Shown: positions 6,506-15,303 of the stretch, piece after piece | Layout: every line of letters starts with the position of its first letter | Position numbering within the stretch: position 1 is the first letter of the stretch | Assembly: GCA_002336405.1 (NCBI GenBank) | Contig: DDEJ01000057.1 | Location: forward strand, 28,642 to 50,176 | Length of the DNA stretch: 21,535 nt | Reading direction: 5' to 3' | Source: Rhodobacteraceae bacterium UBA1957 | GTDB lineage: Bacteria; Pseudomonadota; Alphaproteobacteria; Rhodobacterales; Rhodobacteraceae | The notes under the pieces: model-generated | The model's database searches: none | The model's input: the letters and a program-made list of their open reading frames with translations, nothing else | What the model was told of the DNA's origin: nothing | Translations under genes and position numbers: made by a program

Positions 6506-9055
6506 ATGAAAGCAGTGGTCCCTCAGACGATTTATTTAAAAGATTATGCCGATCCCGCTTATTTGGTGGAAGAGGTGCAGCTGACTTTTCGTCTGCATCC
6601 AACACAAACTCGGGTCATCAGTCGCGTTGCTTTTCGCCCAAACCCAGCCAGCGATCAGCGAAATTTTGTGTTGCATGGCGAATCCATGCAGTTGATCAGC
6701 GCCAAGATTGATGGCCAGACCTGCATGCCAACGATAAAAAATGGGCTGCTGACAGTTGAAGTTCCCAACGCACCTTTCATTTGGGAAGCCGAGGTCGAAA
6801 TCAGCCCCGAAACCAACACCGCGCTCGAAGGTCTTTATATGTCCGGCGGCATGTATTGCACCCAGTGCGAGGCCGAGGGCTTTCGCAAGATCACCTTCTA
6901 TCCGGACCGCCCGGACGTCATGGCCTGCTTTACCGTGCGGATTGAAAGCAAGCTGCCGGTTCTATTGTCCAATGGCAATCCAAGTGCGCAGGGCGAGGGC
7001 TGGGTCGAATGGCATGATCCCTGGCCCAAACCCGCCTATCTTTTTGCTCTTGTCGCAGGAAACCTTGTTAATCACGCCGACAGGTTCACCACGCAATCAG
7101 GCAACGATGTTGATTTAAACATCTGGGTCCGGCCCGGAGATGAGGACAAATGCAGCTTTGGCATGGAGGCTTTGAAGGCCTCAATGCGCTGGGACGAGGA
7201 AGAATATCACCGCGAGTATGATCTTGAAATCTTCAACATTGTCGCCGTCGATGATTTCAACATGGGCGCCATGGAAAACAAAGGTCTCAACATTTTCAAC
7301 TCGTCTTGCGTACTCGCCAGCCCTGCGACCTCAACCGATAGTAATTTTGAGCGTATCGAAGCAATTATCGCCCATGAGTATTTTCACAACTGGACTGGGA
7401 ACCGCATCACCTGTCGTGACTGGTTCCAGCTTTGCCTGAAGGAAGGACTGACCGTATTTCGCGACAGCCAGTTCACCGCCGACCGCCGCAGCGCTTCGGT
7501 AAAACGGATCAATGACGTGATCAACCTGCGGGGACGTCAATTCAGAGAGGACAATGGCCCTCTGGCGCATCCGGTGCGCCCTGACAGCTTTGTCGAGATC
7601 AATAATTTTTACACGGCCACAGTCTATGAAAAGGGCGCTGAACTGATCCGGATGCTTAAGACGCTGATCGGGGACGCCGCCTATGCGAAAGCAGTCGCAA
7701 TATATTTCGACCGCCATGACGGGGACGCCGCGACCATCGAAGATTGGTTGGCCGTCTTTGAAGACAGCACCGGTCGGGATTTAAGCCAGTTCAAAATATG
7801 GTACGAACAGGCTGGCACACCACGCCTGTCAGTCCACGATAGCTTTGAAAATGGCCGTTATATACTTCACTTCAAACAGCATACCCCCGAAACACCGGGC
7901 CAAATAAAAAAAGACCCCCGAGTTATTCCCATCGCCGTCGGACTGTTAGATGCGACCGGAAAGGAAGTGCAGGCCACGACCGTTTTGGAAATGGATCAAC
8001 GTGAAATGAGCTTTTCGTTCGACGGTTTGAACAGCCGGCCGTTTCCGTCGATTTTGCGAGACTTTTCCGCGCCGGTTATTCTGGAGCAGGAGGTCAACAA
8101 TGACCGTCTGGCCTTTTTACTGGCCCATGACACGGATCCTTTTAACAAATGGGCCGCAGGTGAGGCGCTGGGGCGGAACGTACTGGTAAAAATGGTCATT
8201 GATGACAGCCCGCCAGAAACCACCTTTTTGGATGCCCTGTTGGCGGTCGCGCGGAACGACGCTCTGGATCCCAGTTTTCGGGCATTGACGCTGACTTTGC
8301 CCAGCGAAGATGACATTGCCACCACCCTGCACAGCCAGGGCCACATCCCTGATCCCCATGCGATCTGGCAGGCCCGTGAGACGCTGGCACTTGGCCTATC
8401 GCAACATTTGCAAGATCTTTTGCCACGCCTGTATGCGCAATATCAGGTACAGGAAGCCTATTTGCCCAACAGCGCCCAATCGGCAGCCAGATCCTTGAGC
8501 AATAAGGTGTTGGCATTGATCAGCCGGATCGACGGCGGCACGGCTGCGCAGTTGCAATTTGACAACGCAACCAACATGACCCAGAAACTGGCTGCCTTTG
8601 CCTGTCTTCTCAGGGCCGAAAAGGGTACGGATGCCGTAGACGCTTTTTATCAAGAATGGCAAAATGACCGCCTCGTCATTGACAAGTGGTTCGCTATACA
8701 AGTGAGCGCAGCCCAACCAGACAGGGCCGCAGATATTGCCCACGCGCTTACACTGCATGCCGATTTTGATATGAAAAATCCCAATCGATTTCGTGCCACG
8801 CTGGGGGCTTTGGCCGGCAAAACCGCAGGATTTCACCACACCTCGGGAAAGGGGTATACCCTTTTGGCGGACTGGTTAATCAAACTGGATCCGCTCAACC
8901 CGCAAACAACCGCCCGAATGTGCAGCGCCTTTGAGACCTGGCACCGGTATGATAGTCACCGAAAAGGGTTGATTAAAACTGAACTCCGGCGGATCTTTGC
9001 AACAAAAGGGCTCAGCCGCGACACAACAGAAATGGTCGCACGCATTCTGGGGTAA
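6506..9055 (+). CDS. pepN: Aminopeptidase N (M1 family, zinc-dependent)
   Basis: Cytosolic zinc aminopeptidase that removes N-terminal residues from peptides late in protein turnover. The 849-residue length fits the gammaproteobacterial/alphaproteobacterial PepN type. The substrate-anchoring GAMEN motif is at 254-258, and the zinc site HEYFH has His290, Glu291 and His294, with the third ligand Glu313 in LKEGLTVFRD. Further family stretches are YPDRPDVMACF and NNFYTATVYEKGAELIRM, the latter carrying the transition-state tyrosine region. I chose ATG at 6506 because GGAG lies 6 bases upstream; the TTG three bases earlier is less likely. Divergent from the photolyase gene. The SDR gene begins 19 bases after its stop, so the two are probably co-transcribed. 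No missing catalytic residue. Confidence 0.97.
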   Translation: MKAVVPQTIYLKDYADPAYLVEEVQLTFRLHPTQTRVISRVAFRPNPASDQRNFVLHGESMQLISAKIDGQTCMPTIKNGLLTVEVPNAPFIWEAEVEISPETNTALEGLYMSGGMYCTQCEAEGFRKITFYPDRPDVMACFTVRIESKLPVLLSNGNPSAQGEGWVEWHDPWPKPAYLFALVAGNLVNHADRFTTQSGNDVDLNIWVRPGDEDKCSFGMEALKASMRWDEEEYHREYDLEIFNIVAVDDFNMGAMENKGLNIFNSSCVLASPATSTDSNFERIEAIIAHEYFHNWTGNRITCRDWFQLCLKEGLTVFRDSQFTADRRSASVKRINDVINLRGRQFREDNGPLAHPVRPDSFVEINNFYTATVYEKGAELIRMLKTLIGDAAYAKAVAIYFDRHDGDAATIEDWLAVFEDSTGRDLSQFKIWYEQAGTPRLSVHDSFENGRYILHFKQHTPETPGQIKKDPRVIPIAVGLLDATGKEVQATTVLEMDQREMSFSFDGLNSRPFPSILRDFSAPVILEQEVNNDRLAFLLAHDTDPFNKWAAGEALGRNVLVKMVIDDSPPETTFLDALLAVARNDALDPSFRALTLTLPSEDDIATTLHSQGHIPDPHAIWQARETLALGLSQHLQDLLPRLYAQYQVQEAYLPNSAQSAARSLSNKVLALISRIDGGTAAQLQFDNATNMTQKLAAFACLLRAEKGTDAVDAFYQEWQNDRLVIDKWFAIQVSAAQPDRAADIAHALTLHADFDMKNPNRFRATLGALAGKTAGFHHTSGKGYTLLADWLIKLDPLNPQTTARMCSAFETWHRYDSHRKGLIKTELRRIFATKGLSRDTTEMVARILG

Positions 9056-9074
9056 GCGGCAAAAGGGGGCGGCG

Positions 9075-9818
9075 GTGACGAGAAAAACCTTACTTATAAC
9101 TGGCGCGAGCGCCGGCATTGGCGCCGCAACTGCGCAGGCGGCCGCTGCCGAGAGCTATGATAGTGTCATTATAAACTACCGCAGCGATCACGCATCCGCA
9201 GACACTGTGGCGCAAATGGTAGGCGCCCAAGGTTGCGAGGCCGTGGTCATTCGGGCCGATATCACTGATCCGGCTGCTGTCGCGGCGATGTTTGAGCAGA
9301 TCACAGCCTTGCCGCCTGCGGCTTTAAGCCTGGTTAACAATGCCGGGATTGTCGCCCCGAAAGCCTCAATAAAAGATCTAACACCAGACCGCGTACGTGC
9401 AGTGTTTTCTCTCAATGTTGCCGCGGCGATTGAGGTCGCACGCCATGCGGTGGCCTATATGCGTGCCCATCACGGCGGCGGCATCGTCAATGTCAGCTCA
9501 ACTGCTGCCCGCAAGGGCATGGCGCATGAGTATATAGACTATGCGGCCAGCAAAGCTGCAATTGAGACCTTCACCCTTGGCTTGGCAGACGAATTGGCCC
9601 CCGAAGGTATTCGGGTCAATGCCGTCCGACCCGGTCTGATCGAAACCGGTATTCACGCCAAAGGTGGTGTGCCTGACCGCATTGCCCAATTCGCACATAC
9701 AACGCCGATGGGCCGCGCCGGCACCGCACAAGAAGTCGCCAAAGCAATCCTATGGTTGCTGTCAGATGAGGCCAGTTATACCACGCGCAGCATTTTAGAT
9801 GTTGCAGGCGGTCGGTAA
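9075..9818 (+). CDS. Short-chain dehydrogenase/reductase family oxidoreductase
   Basis: Classical SDR with a Rossmann fold, 247 residues, expected to use NAD(P)H on an alcohol or carbonyl substrate. The cofactor motif is G10-ASA-GIG (10-16), the NNAG motif is at 88-91, Asn114 lies in the helix-4 position, and the catalytic set is Ser142, Tyr156 and Lys160 in YAASK. The PGLIETGIH segment after the active site is also typical. I chose the GTG at 9075 because AAGGGGG lies about 6 bases upstream; an ATG at 8997 would put the start inside pepN and add 26 unrelated residues. An arginine at position 36 after the second strand (NYRSDHA) suggests NADP preference, which is inference. It lies just downstream of pepN, probably in one operon. 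Substrate unknown; FabG-like or sugar dehydrogenase-like annotations would both be guesses. Confidence 0.92.
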   Translation: MTRKTLLITGASAGIGAATAQAAAAESYDSVIINYRSDHASADTVAQMVGAQGCEAVVIRADITDPAAVAAMFEQITALPPAALSLVNNAGIVAPKASIKDLTPDRVRAVFSLNVAAAIEVARHAVAYMRAHHGGGIVNVSSTAARKGMAHEYIDYAASKAAIETFTLGLADELAPEGIRVNAVRPGLIETGIHAKGGVPDRIAQFAHTTPMGRAGTAQEVAKAILWLLSDEASYTTRSILDVAGGR

Positions 9819-10041
9819 AAGCCATCACCAATCAGTGGTTCACAGACTAAAGAGTGCGCGCCAAAAGGCCGGGGGACGCAACGTAACCTAGAAAGCGGTG
9901 CATAAATCAGAACCCTTTTTTCCCCCAACAACACTACTTATTAGGCACTCATGCGCTGACAACCAGTTGGTTTTATGGACTTGCCTCAACAACTGTCAAT
10001 TAGTAAGCCATGTCACAGCCTGTACAAAAGGGTGGTATTCA

Positions 10042-10953
10042 ATGTTGTCAAAAGTCTATTCCAATACAACTCTAAGCGTCGCACTCACCTTGAGCGCAGC
10101 GGCTTGGGGGTTTTATTGGCTGCCACTCAGAACCATTGAAAGCGCGGGGATAGAAGGCGCCTGGAGTGTTGTTTTTTTTAACGCCTGCCCTCTAATCATC
10201 TTAACACCTTTACTGATATTTGGTTACAAGTCATTGCAAGGCACCCTCGGGCCTGCAATCTTTGCCGCTGTGATGATCGGCTTGGCGTTCACTCTTTACG
10301 CAAACGGATTGATGGAAACGACTGTCGTGCGGGCGACGTTACTATATTATCTGACCACGGTCTGGTCGACCTTGATTGGGTTCCTTTGGTTATCCGAGGC
10401 CTTAACTAAAACACGCATAATCTCTATCTGCGTGGCTTTTTTAGGCCTTGCGCTCTTGCTGTCAAATGGCGACGCCACCCAACATCCCCTCAACATAGGA
10501 GACCTGTTCAGCTTTCTATCGGGGATATTTTGGGCCATCGGCATTGCCTCCCTTAAAAGGTGGTCTGCGATACCCATCTTGCCTTTGACCACCTTCATCT
10601 TTATCGCGACCACCGCTATATCGGCAATCTTTGCCGGGATTTTCTTCAATGTTCCGCTGCCAGATACCACCATGTTGAAAACTGCTTTTCCAACCGCAGC
10701 GATCTGGTCGATTGTTCTTCTGCTCCCCTGTTTTTGTATTATTTTCAGGGTGTCACAACTGTTGTTTCCCGGACGTGTTGGCATCTTGACGATGTCAGAA
10801 GTTGTGGTGGCAATGATAAGTTCAGCAATCTTGTTACCGGAAGAGCCGATGCTAGTGCAGCAATGGATCGGAGCGTTTACCATCCTGTTTGCGGGGTTGA
10901 TTGACGTTCTTTTCGGCTCCCGTCAAAAACTCGCGTCTGAGCCAGCGTCATAA
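10042..10953 (+). CDS. EamA/DMT superfamily transporter
   Basis: Inner-membrane protein of the drug/metabolite transporter superfamily, 303 residues. About ten hydrophobic segments can be traced in two halves of five, the arrangement of paired EamA domains. The first runs through LSVALTLSAAAWGFYWLPL, and the second half starts near DLFSFLSGIFWAIGIASLK. Basic residues between segments and the short C-terminal tail RQKLASEPAS fit cytoplasmic ends. I chose the ATG at 10042, which has AAGGGTGG upstream; the frame extends back to a GTG at 9898, but the added 48 residues look non-coding. Substrate cannot be inferred: members export amino acids, metabolites or drugs. It is separated by over 200 bases on each side and is likely monocistronic. 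Confidence 0.9.
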   Translation: MLSKVYSNTTLSVALTLSAAAWGFYWLPLRTIESAGIEGAWSVVFFNACPLIILTPLLIFGYKSLQGTLGPAIFAAVMIGLAFTLYANGLMETTVVRATLLYYLTTVWSTLIGFLWLSEALTKTRIISICVAFLGLALLLSNGDATQHPLNIGDLFSFLSGIFWAIGIASLKRWSAIPILPLTTFIFIATTAISAIFAGIFFNVPLPDTTMLKTAFPTAAIWSIVLLLPCFCIIFRVSQLLFPGRVGILTMSEVVVAMISSAILLPEEPMLVQQWIGAFTILFAGLIDVLFGSRQKLASEPAS

Positions 10954-11062
10954 AGTCCGCCGTTGAAGACCTGCATCTTGGCGTACGATATCGAAAATCA
11001 TTCATTGCTCACAGCTGAATCGGGTCTTGTAAAACGGCCCATTTAAAACACCCCCGCACCAT

Positions 11063-11112
11063 TGGCCGGTAAAATTGCGGCGCCAGAGCGCAAAAATACC
11101 CGACACCGGCCA
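11063..11112 (+). repeat. Nested inverted repeats upstream of gatB
   Basis: TGGCCGGT at 11063-11070 is exactly complementary to ACCGGCCA at 11105-11112. Inside the 34-base spacer a second pair, TTGCG and CGCAA, forms a smaller stem. The element lies between the transporter stop and the candidate gatB promoter. It may be a transcription terminator or boundary for the transporter, or a leader structure if gatB transcription starts further upstream. There is an A-run after the inner stem but no T-run on the plus strand, so it is not a standard rightward terminator. Confidence 0.4.
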
Positions 11113-11119
11113 CAAGAGA

Positions 11120-11148
11120 TTGAAACATGTCGCGGCTTTGGCTATGCC
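11120..11148 (+). promoter_or_regulatory. Candidate gatB promoter
   Basis: TTGAAA (11120-11125) and TATGCC (11143-11148) are spaced by 17 bases, ending 32 bases before the gatB ATG. The -35 is a fair match and the -10 a partial match to the housekeeping consensus. Called by eye only. Confidence 0.3.
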
Positions 11149-11180
11149 GAAAGGCGACAAAACTGGCCATAGGTGACGCA

Positions 11181-12692
11181 ATGCTTGATCTGACATATGA
11201 GACCCCAAAACCCAAGGTGATTGCCGGTGCTAAGCACGATTGGGAACTGGTGATCGGCATGGAAGTGCACGCACAGATCTCAAGCAAGGCGAAACTGTTT
11301 TCCGGGGCCTCCACAAAATTTGGCGCCGAGCCTAATGCAAACGTCGCCTTCGTTGACGCCGCCATGCCCGGCATGCTGCCAGTGATAAACGACTTCTGTA
11401 TTGAACAGGCTGTGCGCACAGGTCTGGGTCTGAAAGCCCAGATCAACCTGACCAGCGCGTTTGACCGCAAAAACTATTTCTATCCCGACTTGCCGCAGGG
11501 TTATCAGATCTCACAGCTCTACCATCCGATTGTCGGTGAGGGCGAAGTCTTGGTCGATATGGAACCGGGCGTGGCCCGCCTCGTGCGGGTCGAGCGGATC
11601 CACATAGAGCAAGATGCGGGCAAATCGATTCATGACATGGATCCCAACATGTCGTTCGTCGACCTTAATCGGACCGGCGTTGCACTGATGGAGATTGTAA
11701 GCCGTCCGGATATCCGCGGCCCCGAAGAGGCCGCCGCTTATGTCATAAAGTTGCGGCAGATCCTACGCTATTTAGGCACTTGTGATGGCAATATGCAAAA
11801 CGGCAACCTGCGCGCCGATGTCAATGTTTCAGTCTGTCTGCCGGGCCAATACGAAAAATACTATGAAACGCAAGATTTCAGCCATCTCGGCACGCGCTGC
11901 GAAATCAAGAATATGAATTCAATGCGCTTTATCCAGCAGGCGATCGATGTCGAAGCAAAACGCCAAATCAGCATTCTGGAATCCGGTGGCAAAGTGGTAC
12001 AAGAAACCCGGCTCTATGATCCTGACAAAGGCGAAACCCGCTCTATGCGCTCAAAAGAAGAGGCGCATGACTACCGGTATTTTCCCGACCCTGATCTGCT
12101 GCCGCTTGTAATTGAACAAGGCTGGGTGGACGATATCGCAGCCAGTTTGCCCGAGTTGCCCGACGCAAAGCGCGCCCGCTTCATCAGCAATTTTGGCCTG
12201 TCGGAATACGACGCCTCTGTGCTCACAGCTGAGACCGCCTCGGCGGATTTTTTTGAACAGGTGGCCGCCGAGCACGATGGCAAAATCGCCGCCAACTGGG
12301 TGATCAACGAACTGTTTGGTCGGTTGAAGAAAGACGATCTTGAAATCACCTCAAGTCCAGTCAGCCCCGCGCAATTGGCCGGCGTGATCGGATTGATTAT
12401 CAGTGGAGATATCTCAGGAAAAATTGCCAAAGACCTGTTTGAGATTGTCTATACCGAGGGCGGTGATCCTGCGCAGATCGTCGAAGATCGTGGGATGAAA
12501 CAGGTCACCGACACCGGCGCGATTGAGGCCGCAGTCGATCAGGTGATTGCTGACAATCCCGCGCAGGTCGAAAAGGCCAAGGCCAATCCGAAACTGGCAG
12601 GTTGGTTTGTTGGTCAGGTAATGAAGGCCACGGGCGGCAAGGCCAATCCAAAGGCGGTCAACCAATTGGTCGCAGCAAAGCTCGGCCTTTAG
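11181..12692 (+). CDS. gatB: Aspartyl/glutamyl-tRNA(Asn/Gln) amidotransferase subunit B
   Basis: GatB subunit of the GatCAB complex, which converts mischarged Glu-tRNA(Gln) and/or Asp-tRNA(Asn) to the correct aminoacyl-tRNA using ATP and ammonia channelled from GatA; cytosolic. The 503-residue protein opens with the typical [12 protein letters not shown], followed by [29 protein letters not shown] and [16 protein letters not shown], all hallmarks of the kinase-like cradle domain. The C-terminal 150 residues form the helical plus YqeY-like tail that binds the tRNA elbow, ending [14 protein letters not shown] chose ATG at 11181 with AGGTGA upstream; an in-frame ATG at 11127 would overlap the candidate promoter. 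gatA and gatC are not in the window. It converges with the bolA-family gene. Confidence 0.97.
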   Translation: MLDLTYETPKPKVIAGAKHDWELVIGMEVHAQISSKAKLFSGASTKFGAEPNANVAFVDAAMPGMLPVINDFCIEQAVRTGLGLKAQINLTSAFDRKNYFYPDLPQGYQISQLYHPIVGEGEVLVDMEPGVARLVRVERIHIEQDAGKSIHDMDPNMSFVDLNRTGVALMEIVSRPDIRGPEEAAAYVIKLRQILRYLGTCDGNMQNGNLRADVNVSVCLPGQYEKYYETQDFSHLGTRCEIKNMNSMRFIQQAIDVEAKRQISILESGGKVVQETRLYDPDKGETRSMRSKEEAHDYRYFPDPDLLPLVIEQGWVDDIAASLPELPDAKRARFISNFGLSEYDASVLTAETASADFFEQVAAEHDGKIAANWVINELFGRLKKDDLEITSSPVSPAQLAGVIGLIISGDISGKIAKDLFEIVYTEGGDPAQIVEDRGMKQVTDTGAIEAAVDQVIADNPAQVEKAKANPKLAGWFVGQVMKATGGKANPKAVNQLVAAKLGL

Positions 12693-12747
12693 GGCGCCCA
12701 CAGCGGCGGCGGTGTGCGTGGCACTGGCCGCTCACATCATCGCGGAC

Positions 12748-13008
12748 CTAAGGCACATCTACATCCATTGAAAGCGCATGGATTTTTGCGATTAACGCAG
12801 CGCCTAGCGCGCTGTGAATGGATCGGTGGCGGGCAATACGGGACTGCCCAGCAAACGCTTCCGCGCGAATCACCACGTGAAAATGGCTCTCGCCGCCCTC
12901 TTGATATCCAGCATGCCCCCGATGTTGTTCACTTTCATCAGTGACCTCCAATTGCGCTGGATGAAACACATGTTGCAGCGCATGGCGAATTTCTTCTGTT
13001 CGCGACAT
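12748..13008 (-). CDS. BolA family protein
   Basis: Small BolA-fold protein of 86 residues. Family members bind monothiol glutaredoxins through a shared [2Fe-2S] cluster and help in iron-sulfur trafficking or regulation; cytosolic. Visible signature is ESHFHVVIRAEAFAGQSRIARHRSIHSAL, with the conserved histidine-rich strand and the helix-turn-helix-like R-x-R/HR-x-I-x-x-x-L segment. The ATG at 13008 is preferred, with GAG 7 bases upstream; the reading frame also has a TTG at 13020 that would add four residues. It is divergent from the J-domain gene with a 74-base gap. BolA, J-domain protein and cobS lie close together in many alphaproteobacteria (my recollection of gene order). Which BolA subtype this is, and hence its glutaredoxin partner, is not clear. 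Confidence 0.92.
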   Translation of the reverse strand: MSRTEEIRHALQHVFHPAQLEVTDESEQHRGHAGYQEGGESHFHVVIRAEAFAGQSRIARHRSIHSALGAALIAKIHALSMDVDVP

Positions 13009-13026
13009 TTTTTTACTCAAAGCCCC

Positions 13027-13054
13027 TTCAAATTAATCTTCAACACCCTATGCT
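13027..13054 (+). promoter_or_regulatory. Candidate promoter of the J-domain gene
   Basis: TTCAAA (13027-13032) and TATGCT (13049-13054) are separated by 16 bases, placing a transcript start near 13061, about 22 bases before the ATG. Both boxes match the consensus only in part. It sits in the 74-base space shared with the leftward bolA-family gene. Confidence 0.3.
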
Positions 13055-13082
13055 GTTATTCCTGAGTCGAAAAGGTAATAAC

Positions 13083-13712
13083 ATGGCCAAACCAGACCCC
13101 TTCGGATTTGATATGTCGGTCTCATCCTCGAAAAAGAAAAATCCACGTGGCAAACGGGGGTTATCAGGCGAGTCTGAAACATCCCGCCGGGTCTGCGAGC
13201 ATGAGCACTGTCAGGAGGCCGGAAAATACCGAGCGCCAAAAGCTCCTGATGTGCTGGATGATTTTTTCTGGTTCTGCAAAGAACATGCGAGAGAATATAA
13301 TCTGAAATGGAATTTCTTTGATGGCACGACCGAGGCCGAAATGAATGCTCAGATGTCAAAAGACAAAGTCTGGGAACGCGAGACAAAGGATTTTCGCGAC
13401 CCTGAGGCCCGTGCATGGGCGCGCCTTGGCATTGAAGACCCCCATCAAGTGCTGGGAGAAAACGCCACGCGCAATCCTGGCAAAAACGCAGATGGGGTCA
13501 GCACAAAGCGCCTGCCCCCGACAGAGCGACGAGCGGTTGAAATTCTCGAGGCCAAAGACCATTGGTCGAAAGCCGACGTTCGCAAATCTTACAAGGCGCT
13601 GATCAAGGTCCTGCATCCGGATATGAACGGTGGTGATCGCAATCAAGAAGAACAGTTGCAAGAGGTGGTTTGGGCCTGGGATCAGATCAAGGACAGCCGT
13701 AACTTTAAATAA
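13083..13712 (+). CDS. J-domain (DnaJ-like) protein with N-terminal Cys/His cluster
   Basis: A 209-residue protein with a C-terminal J-domain (about 155-205), whose HPD tripeptide at 178-180 would stimulate an Hsp70 ATPase. Unlike DnaJ itself the J-domain is at the C-terminus and there is no G/F region or CxxCxGxG zinc domain. The N-terminal half has a different metal-type cluster: Cys38-x4-Cys43 with nearby His40 and His42, then Cys65-x2-His68 in FWFCKEHAREYN. This layout matches a J-domain family encoded next to cobS in alphaproteobacteria. The ATG at 13083 follows AAAAGG at good spacing; earlier in-frame starts look non-coding. Client protein is unknown; guesses involving the cobaltochelatase AAA+ subunit rest only on neighbourhood. 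Probably cytosolic. Confidence 0.9.
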   Translation: MAKPDPFGFDMSVSSSKKKNPRGKRGLSGESETSRRVCEHEHCQEAGKYRAPKAPDVLDDFFWFCKEHAREYNLKWNFFDGTTEAEMNAQMSKDKVWERETKDFRDPEARAWARLGIEDPHQVLGENATRNPGKNADGVSTKRLPPTERRAVEILEAKDHWSKADVRKSYKALIKVLHPDMNGGDRNQEEQLQEVVWAWDQIKDSRNFK

Positions 13713-13772
13713 GTCTTGTGGGAAAAACAGCAGATCGCTAAGCTAAGAGTATTAGTCGATTGAAAGTTTTTT

Positions 13773-14501
13773 ATGATGATCAAGCTGTATATTGGCAATC
13801 CAAACTACTCAAGTTGGTCCATGCGCGCGGGAGTTCTTTTGCGGGCTTTTTGCATCGTGCATGATGAGATCTTAATTCGCTTTGATGGATTTGACGCAAA
13901 CAGTACCTTCAAATCCGAAGTCAAACAGATCGGAGCAACAGGCACTGTGCCGTTTTTGGTCGACACATCGGTGCAGGATCGACACGATCGGGCATTGATC
14001 ATAACCGACACGCTATCGATCGTCGAATATATTGCCGAAACCTGCGTTGATCACGCCATCTGGCCAAAAGATCGCGCCATGCGGGCCAAAGCCCGCAATC
14101 TATGCGCCGAAATGCACAGTGGGTTCGGCGCACTGCGTCAGCACTGCATGATGAACATTGGCCCCGACCTTTCCCGCGCCGGAGCGCTTATATGGCGCGA
14201 TCAGGCCGCCGTGCGCCGCGATGTCGCCCGAATCGAGACCGCATGGGCCGATATGCTGGATCTGTCCCACGGGCCGTATCTGGCCGGCGATTTTTGCGCT
14301 TTGGATGCCTATTTTGCGCCGGTTGTGATGCGCCTGAAATATCACAGTCTGCCCGTCACCGACCAAAGCCAAATCTATATGGCAAAAATCTGTGAACACC
14401 CGGCTGTAAGGGACTGGGTCAGCGGCGCGGTGGCCTCAGCGGAGTTTCTGGAATTTGAAGAACCTTTCAGATTGTCTGCCAACGACCCAGAGCCTGTATA
14501 A
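13773..14501 (+). CDS. Glutathione S-transferase family protein, tandem copy 1
   Basis: Soluble GST-fold protein, 242 residues, with an N-terminal thioredoxin-like domain (about 1-85) and an all-helical C-terminal domain. The opening LYIGNPNYSSWSMR is the family start around the glutathione-binding serine, TGTVPFLVD holds the cis-proline that contacts glutathione, and TDTLSIVEYIAE matches the E/D-S binding loop. CAEMHSGFGALR in the second domain is typical of the bacterial subgroup. Two adjacent ATGs (13773 and 13776) are possible; GAAAG lies 6-9 bases upstream. The next gene is a clear paralogue in the same direction after 65 bases. It could detoxify electrophiles or be a glutathione-dependent lyase; substrate cannot be assigned. 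The usual proline after SLR/SMR is alanine here (SMRAGVLL). Confidence 0.9.
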   Translation: MMIKLYIGNPNYSSWSMRAGVLLRAFCIVHDEILIRFDGFDANSTFKSEVKQIGATGTVPFLVDTSVQDRHDRALIITDTLSIVEYIAETCVDHAIWPKDRAMRAKARNLCAEMHSGFGALRQHCMMNIGPDLSRAGALIWRDQAAVRRDVARIETAWADMLDLSHGPYLAGDFCALDAYFAPVVMRLKYHSLPVTDQSQIYMAKICEHPAVRDWVSGAVASAEFLEFEEPFRLSANDPEPV

Positions 14502-14566
14502 CACTCCACACTGACCCCAAAAAATTGCATCAAAACCAACATATGTGACACAAATTAGGAACGCCC

Positions 14567-15283
14567 ATGTCTTTGACAGTATTTATTGGGAACAAAAACT
14601 ACTCCAGTTCGTCGATGCGCGCAGGCGTTTTACTGCGGGCCTTCGAAATCGACGTTCAGGAAAAATTTATCAGGTTTGACAGTTTCGCGCCAGGTTCCGC
14701 ATTCAAACGCCAAGTGGCAGAATTTTCACCTGCCGGATCGGTGCCATTTATAATTGATGACGCCGCGACAGATGCCAGCGGCAAACCGCTGGTTATTTGG
14801 GACACATTGGCAATTATAGAATATCTCGCAGAGCGGTTTAGCGACCATCCCATCTGGCCTGTAGATGCCGCATTGCGGGCGCGGGCGCGCAGCCTCTGCG
14901 CTGAAATGCACTGCGGGTTTTCGGCTCTGCGCAGCCATTGCATCATGAATATAGGCGTGGATTTGTCGCGTCAGGGGCGTATCTTGTGGCGCGATCAGCC
15001 CGCGCTGCGCAAGGATATCGCGCGGATAGAACAGGCCTGCGAAGAGATTATATCGTGGTCTCATGGGCCATATCTGGCAGGAGATTTCGGAGCAATTGAC
15101 GCGTTTTTTGCACCGGTCATCATGCGAATAAAATACTATGACTTACCAGTATCGGCAACGTTGCAGCGCTATATCGATATCCATTGCGCCCATCCCGCAG
15201 TCGCAGAGTGGATCGCCAAGGCCATAGACACGGCTGAATTTATTGACTTTGAAGAACCCTACCGTCTGTCCACTGAGATTTGA
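14567..15283 (+). CDS. Glutathione S-transferase family protein, tandem copy 2
   Basis: Paralogue of the preceding gene, 238 residues, aligning end to end with identity that I estimate by eye at somewhat over half. Shared blocks are SSxSMRAGVLLRAF, CAEMHxGFxALRxHC, WRDQPALRKDIARIE and WSHGPYLAGDF. The thioredoxin-like domain has GSVPFIID with the cis-proline and WDTLAIIEYLAE. Residue 15, tryptophan in copy 1 and in most family members I recall, is serine here (NYSSSSMR), which may alter the glutathione site. The ATG at 14567 follows AGGA with 8 bases between. It faces the leftward anti-sigma gene with only 20 bases between stops. Tandem position suggests duplication and then divergence; substrates are unknown. 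Confidence 0.9.
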   Translation: MSLTVFIGNKNYSSSSMRAGVLLRAFEIDVQEKFIRFDSFAPGSAFKRQVAEFSPAGSVPFIIDDAATDASGKPLVIWDTLAIIEYLAERFSDHPIWPVDAALRARARSLCAEMHCGFSALRSHCIMNIGVDLSRQGRILWRDQPALRKDIARIEQACEEIISWSHGPYLAGDFGAIDAFFAPVIMRIKYYDLPVSATLQRYIDIHCAHPAVAEWIAKAIDTAEFIDFEEPYRLSTEI

Positions 15284-15303
15284 ACTTAACTAGAAGCGCC
15301 CAA

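Noticed and set aside
9961..9972. AACCA-GT-TGGTT dyad upstream of the EamA transporter
   Set aside because: Only five pairs per arm and no link to promoter boxes; too weak to call an operator.
10347..10883. Minus-strand frame of 178 codons across the EamA transporter
   Set aside because: The plus strand encodes a regular ten-helix membrane protein; the antisense translation lacks any family pattern.
11002..11470. Minus-strand frames upstream of and inside gatB
   Set aside because: They overlap the conserved gatB start and show no motif or ribosome binding site.
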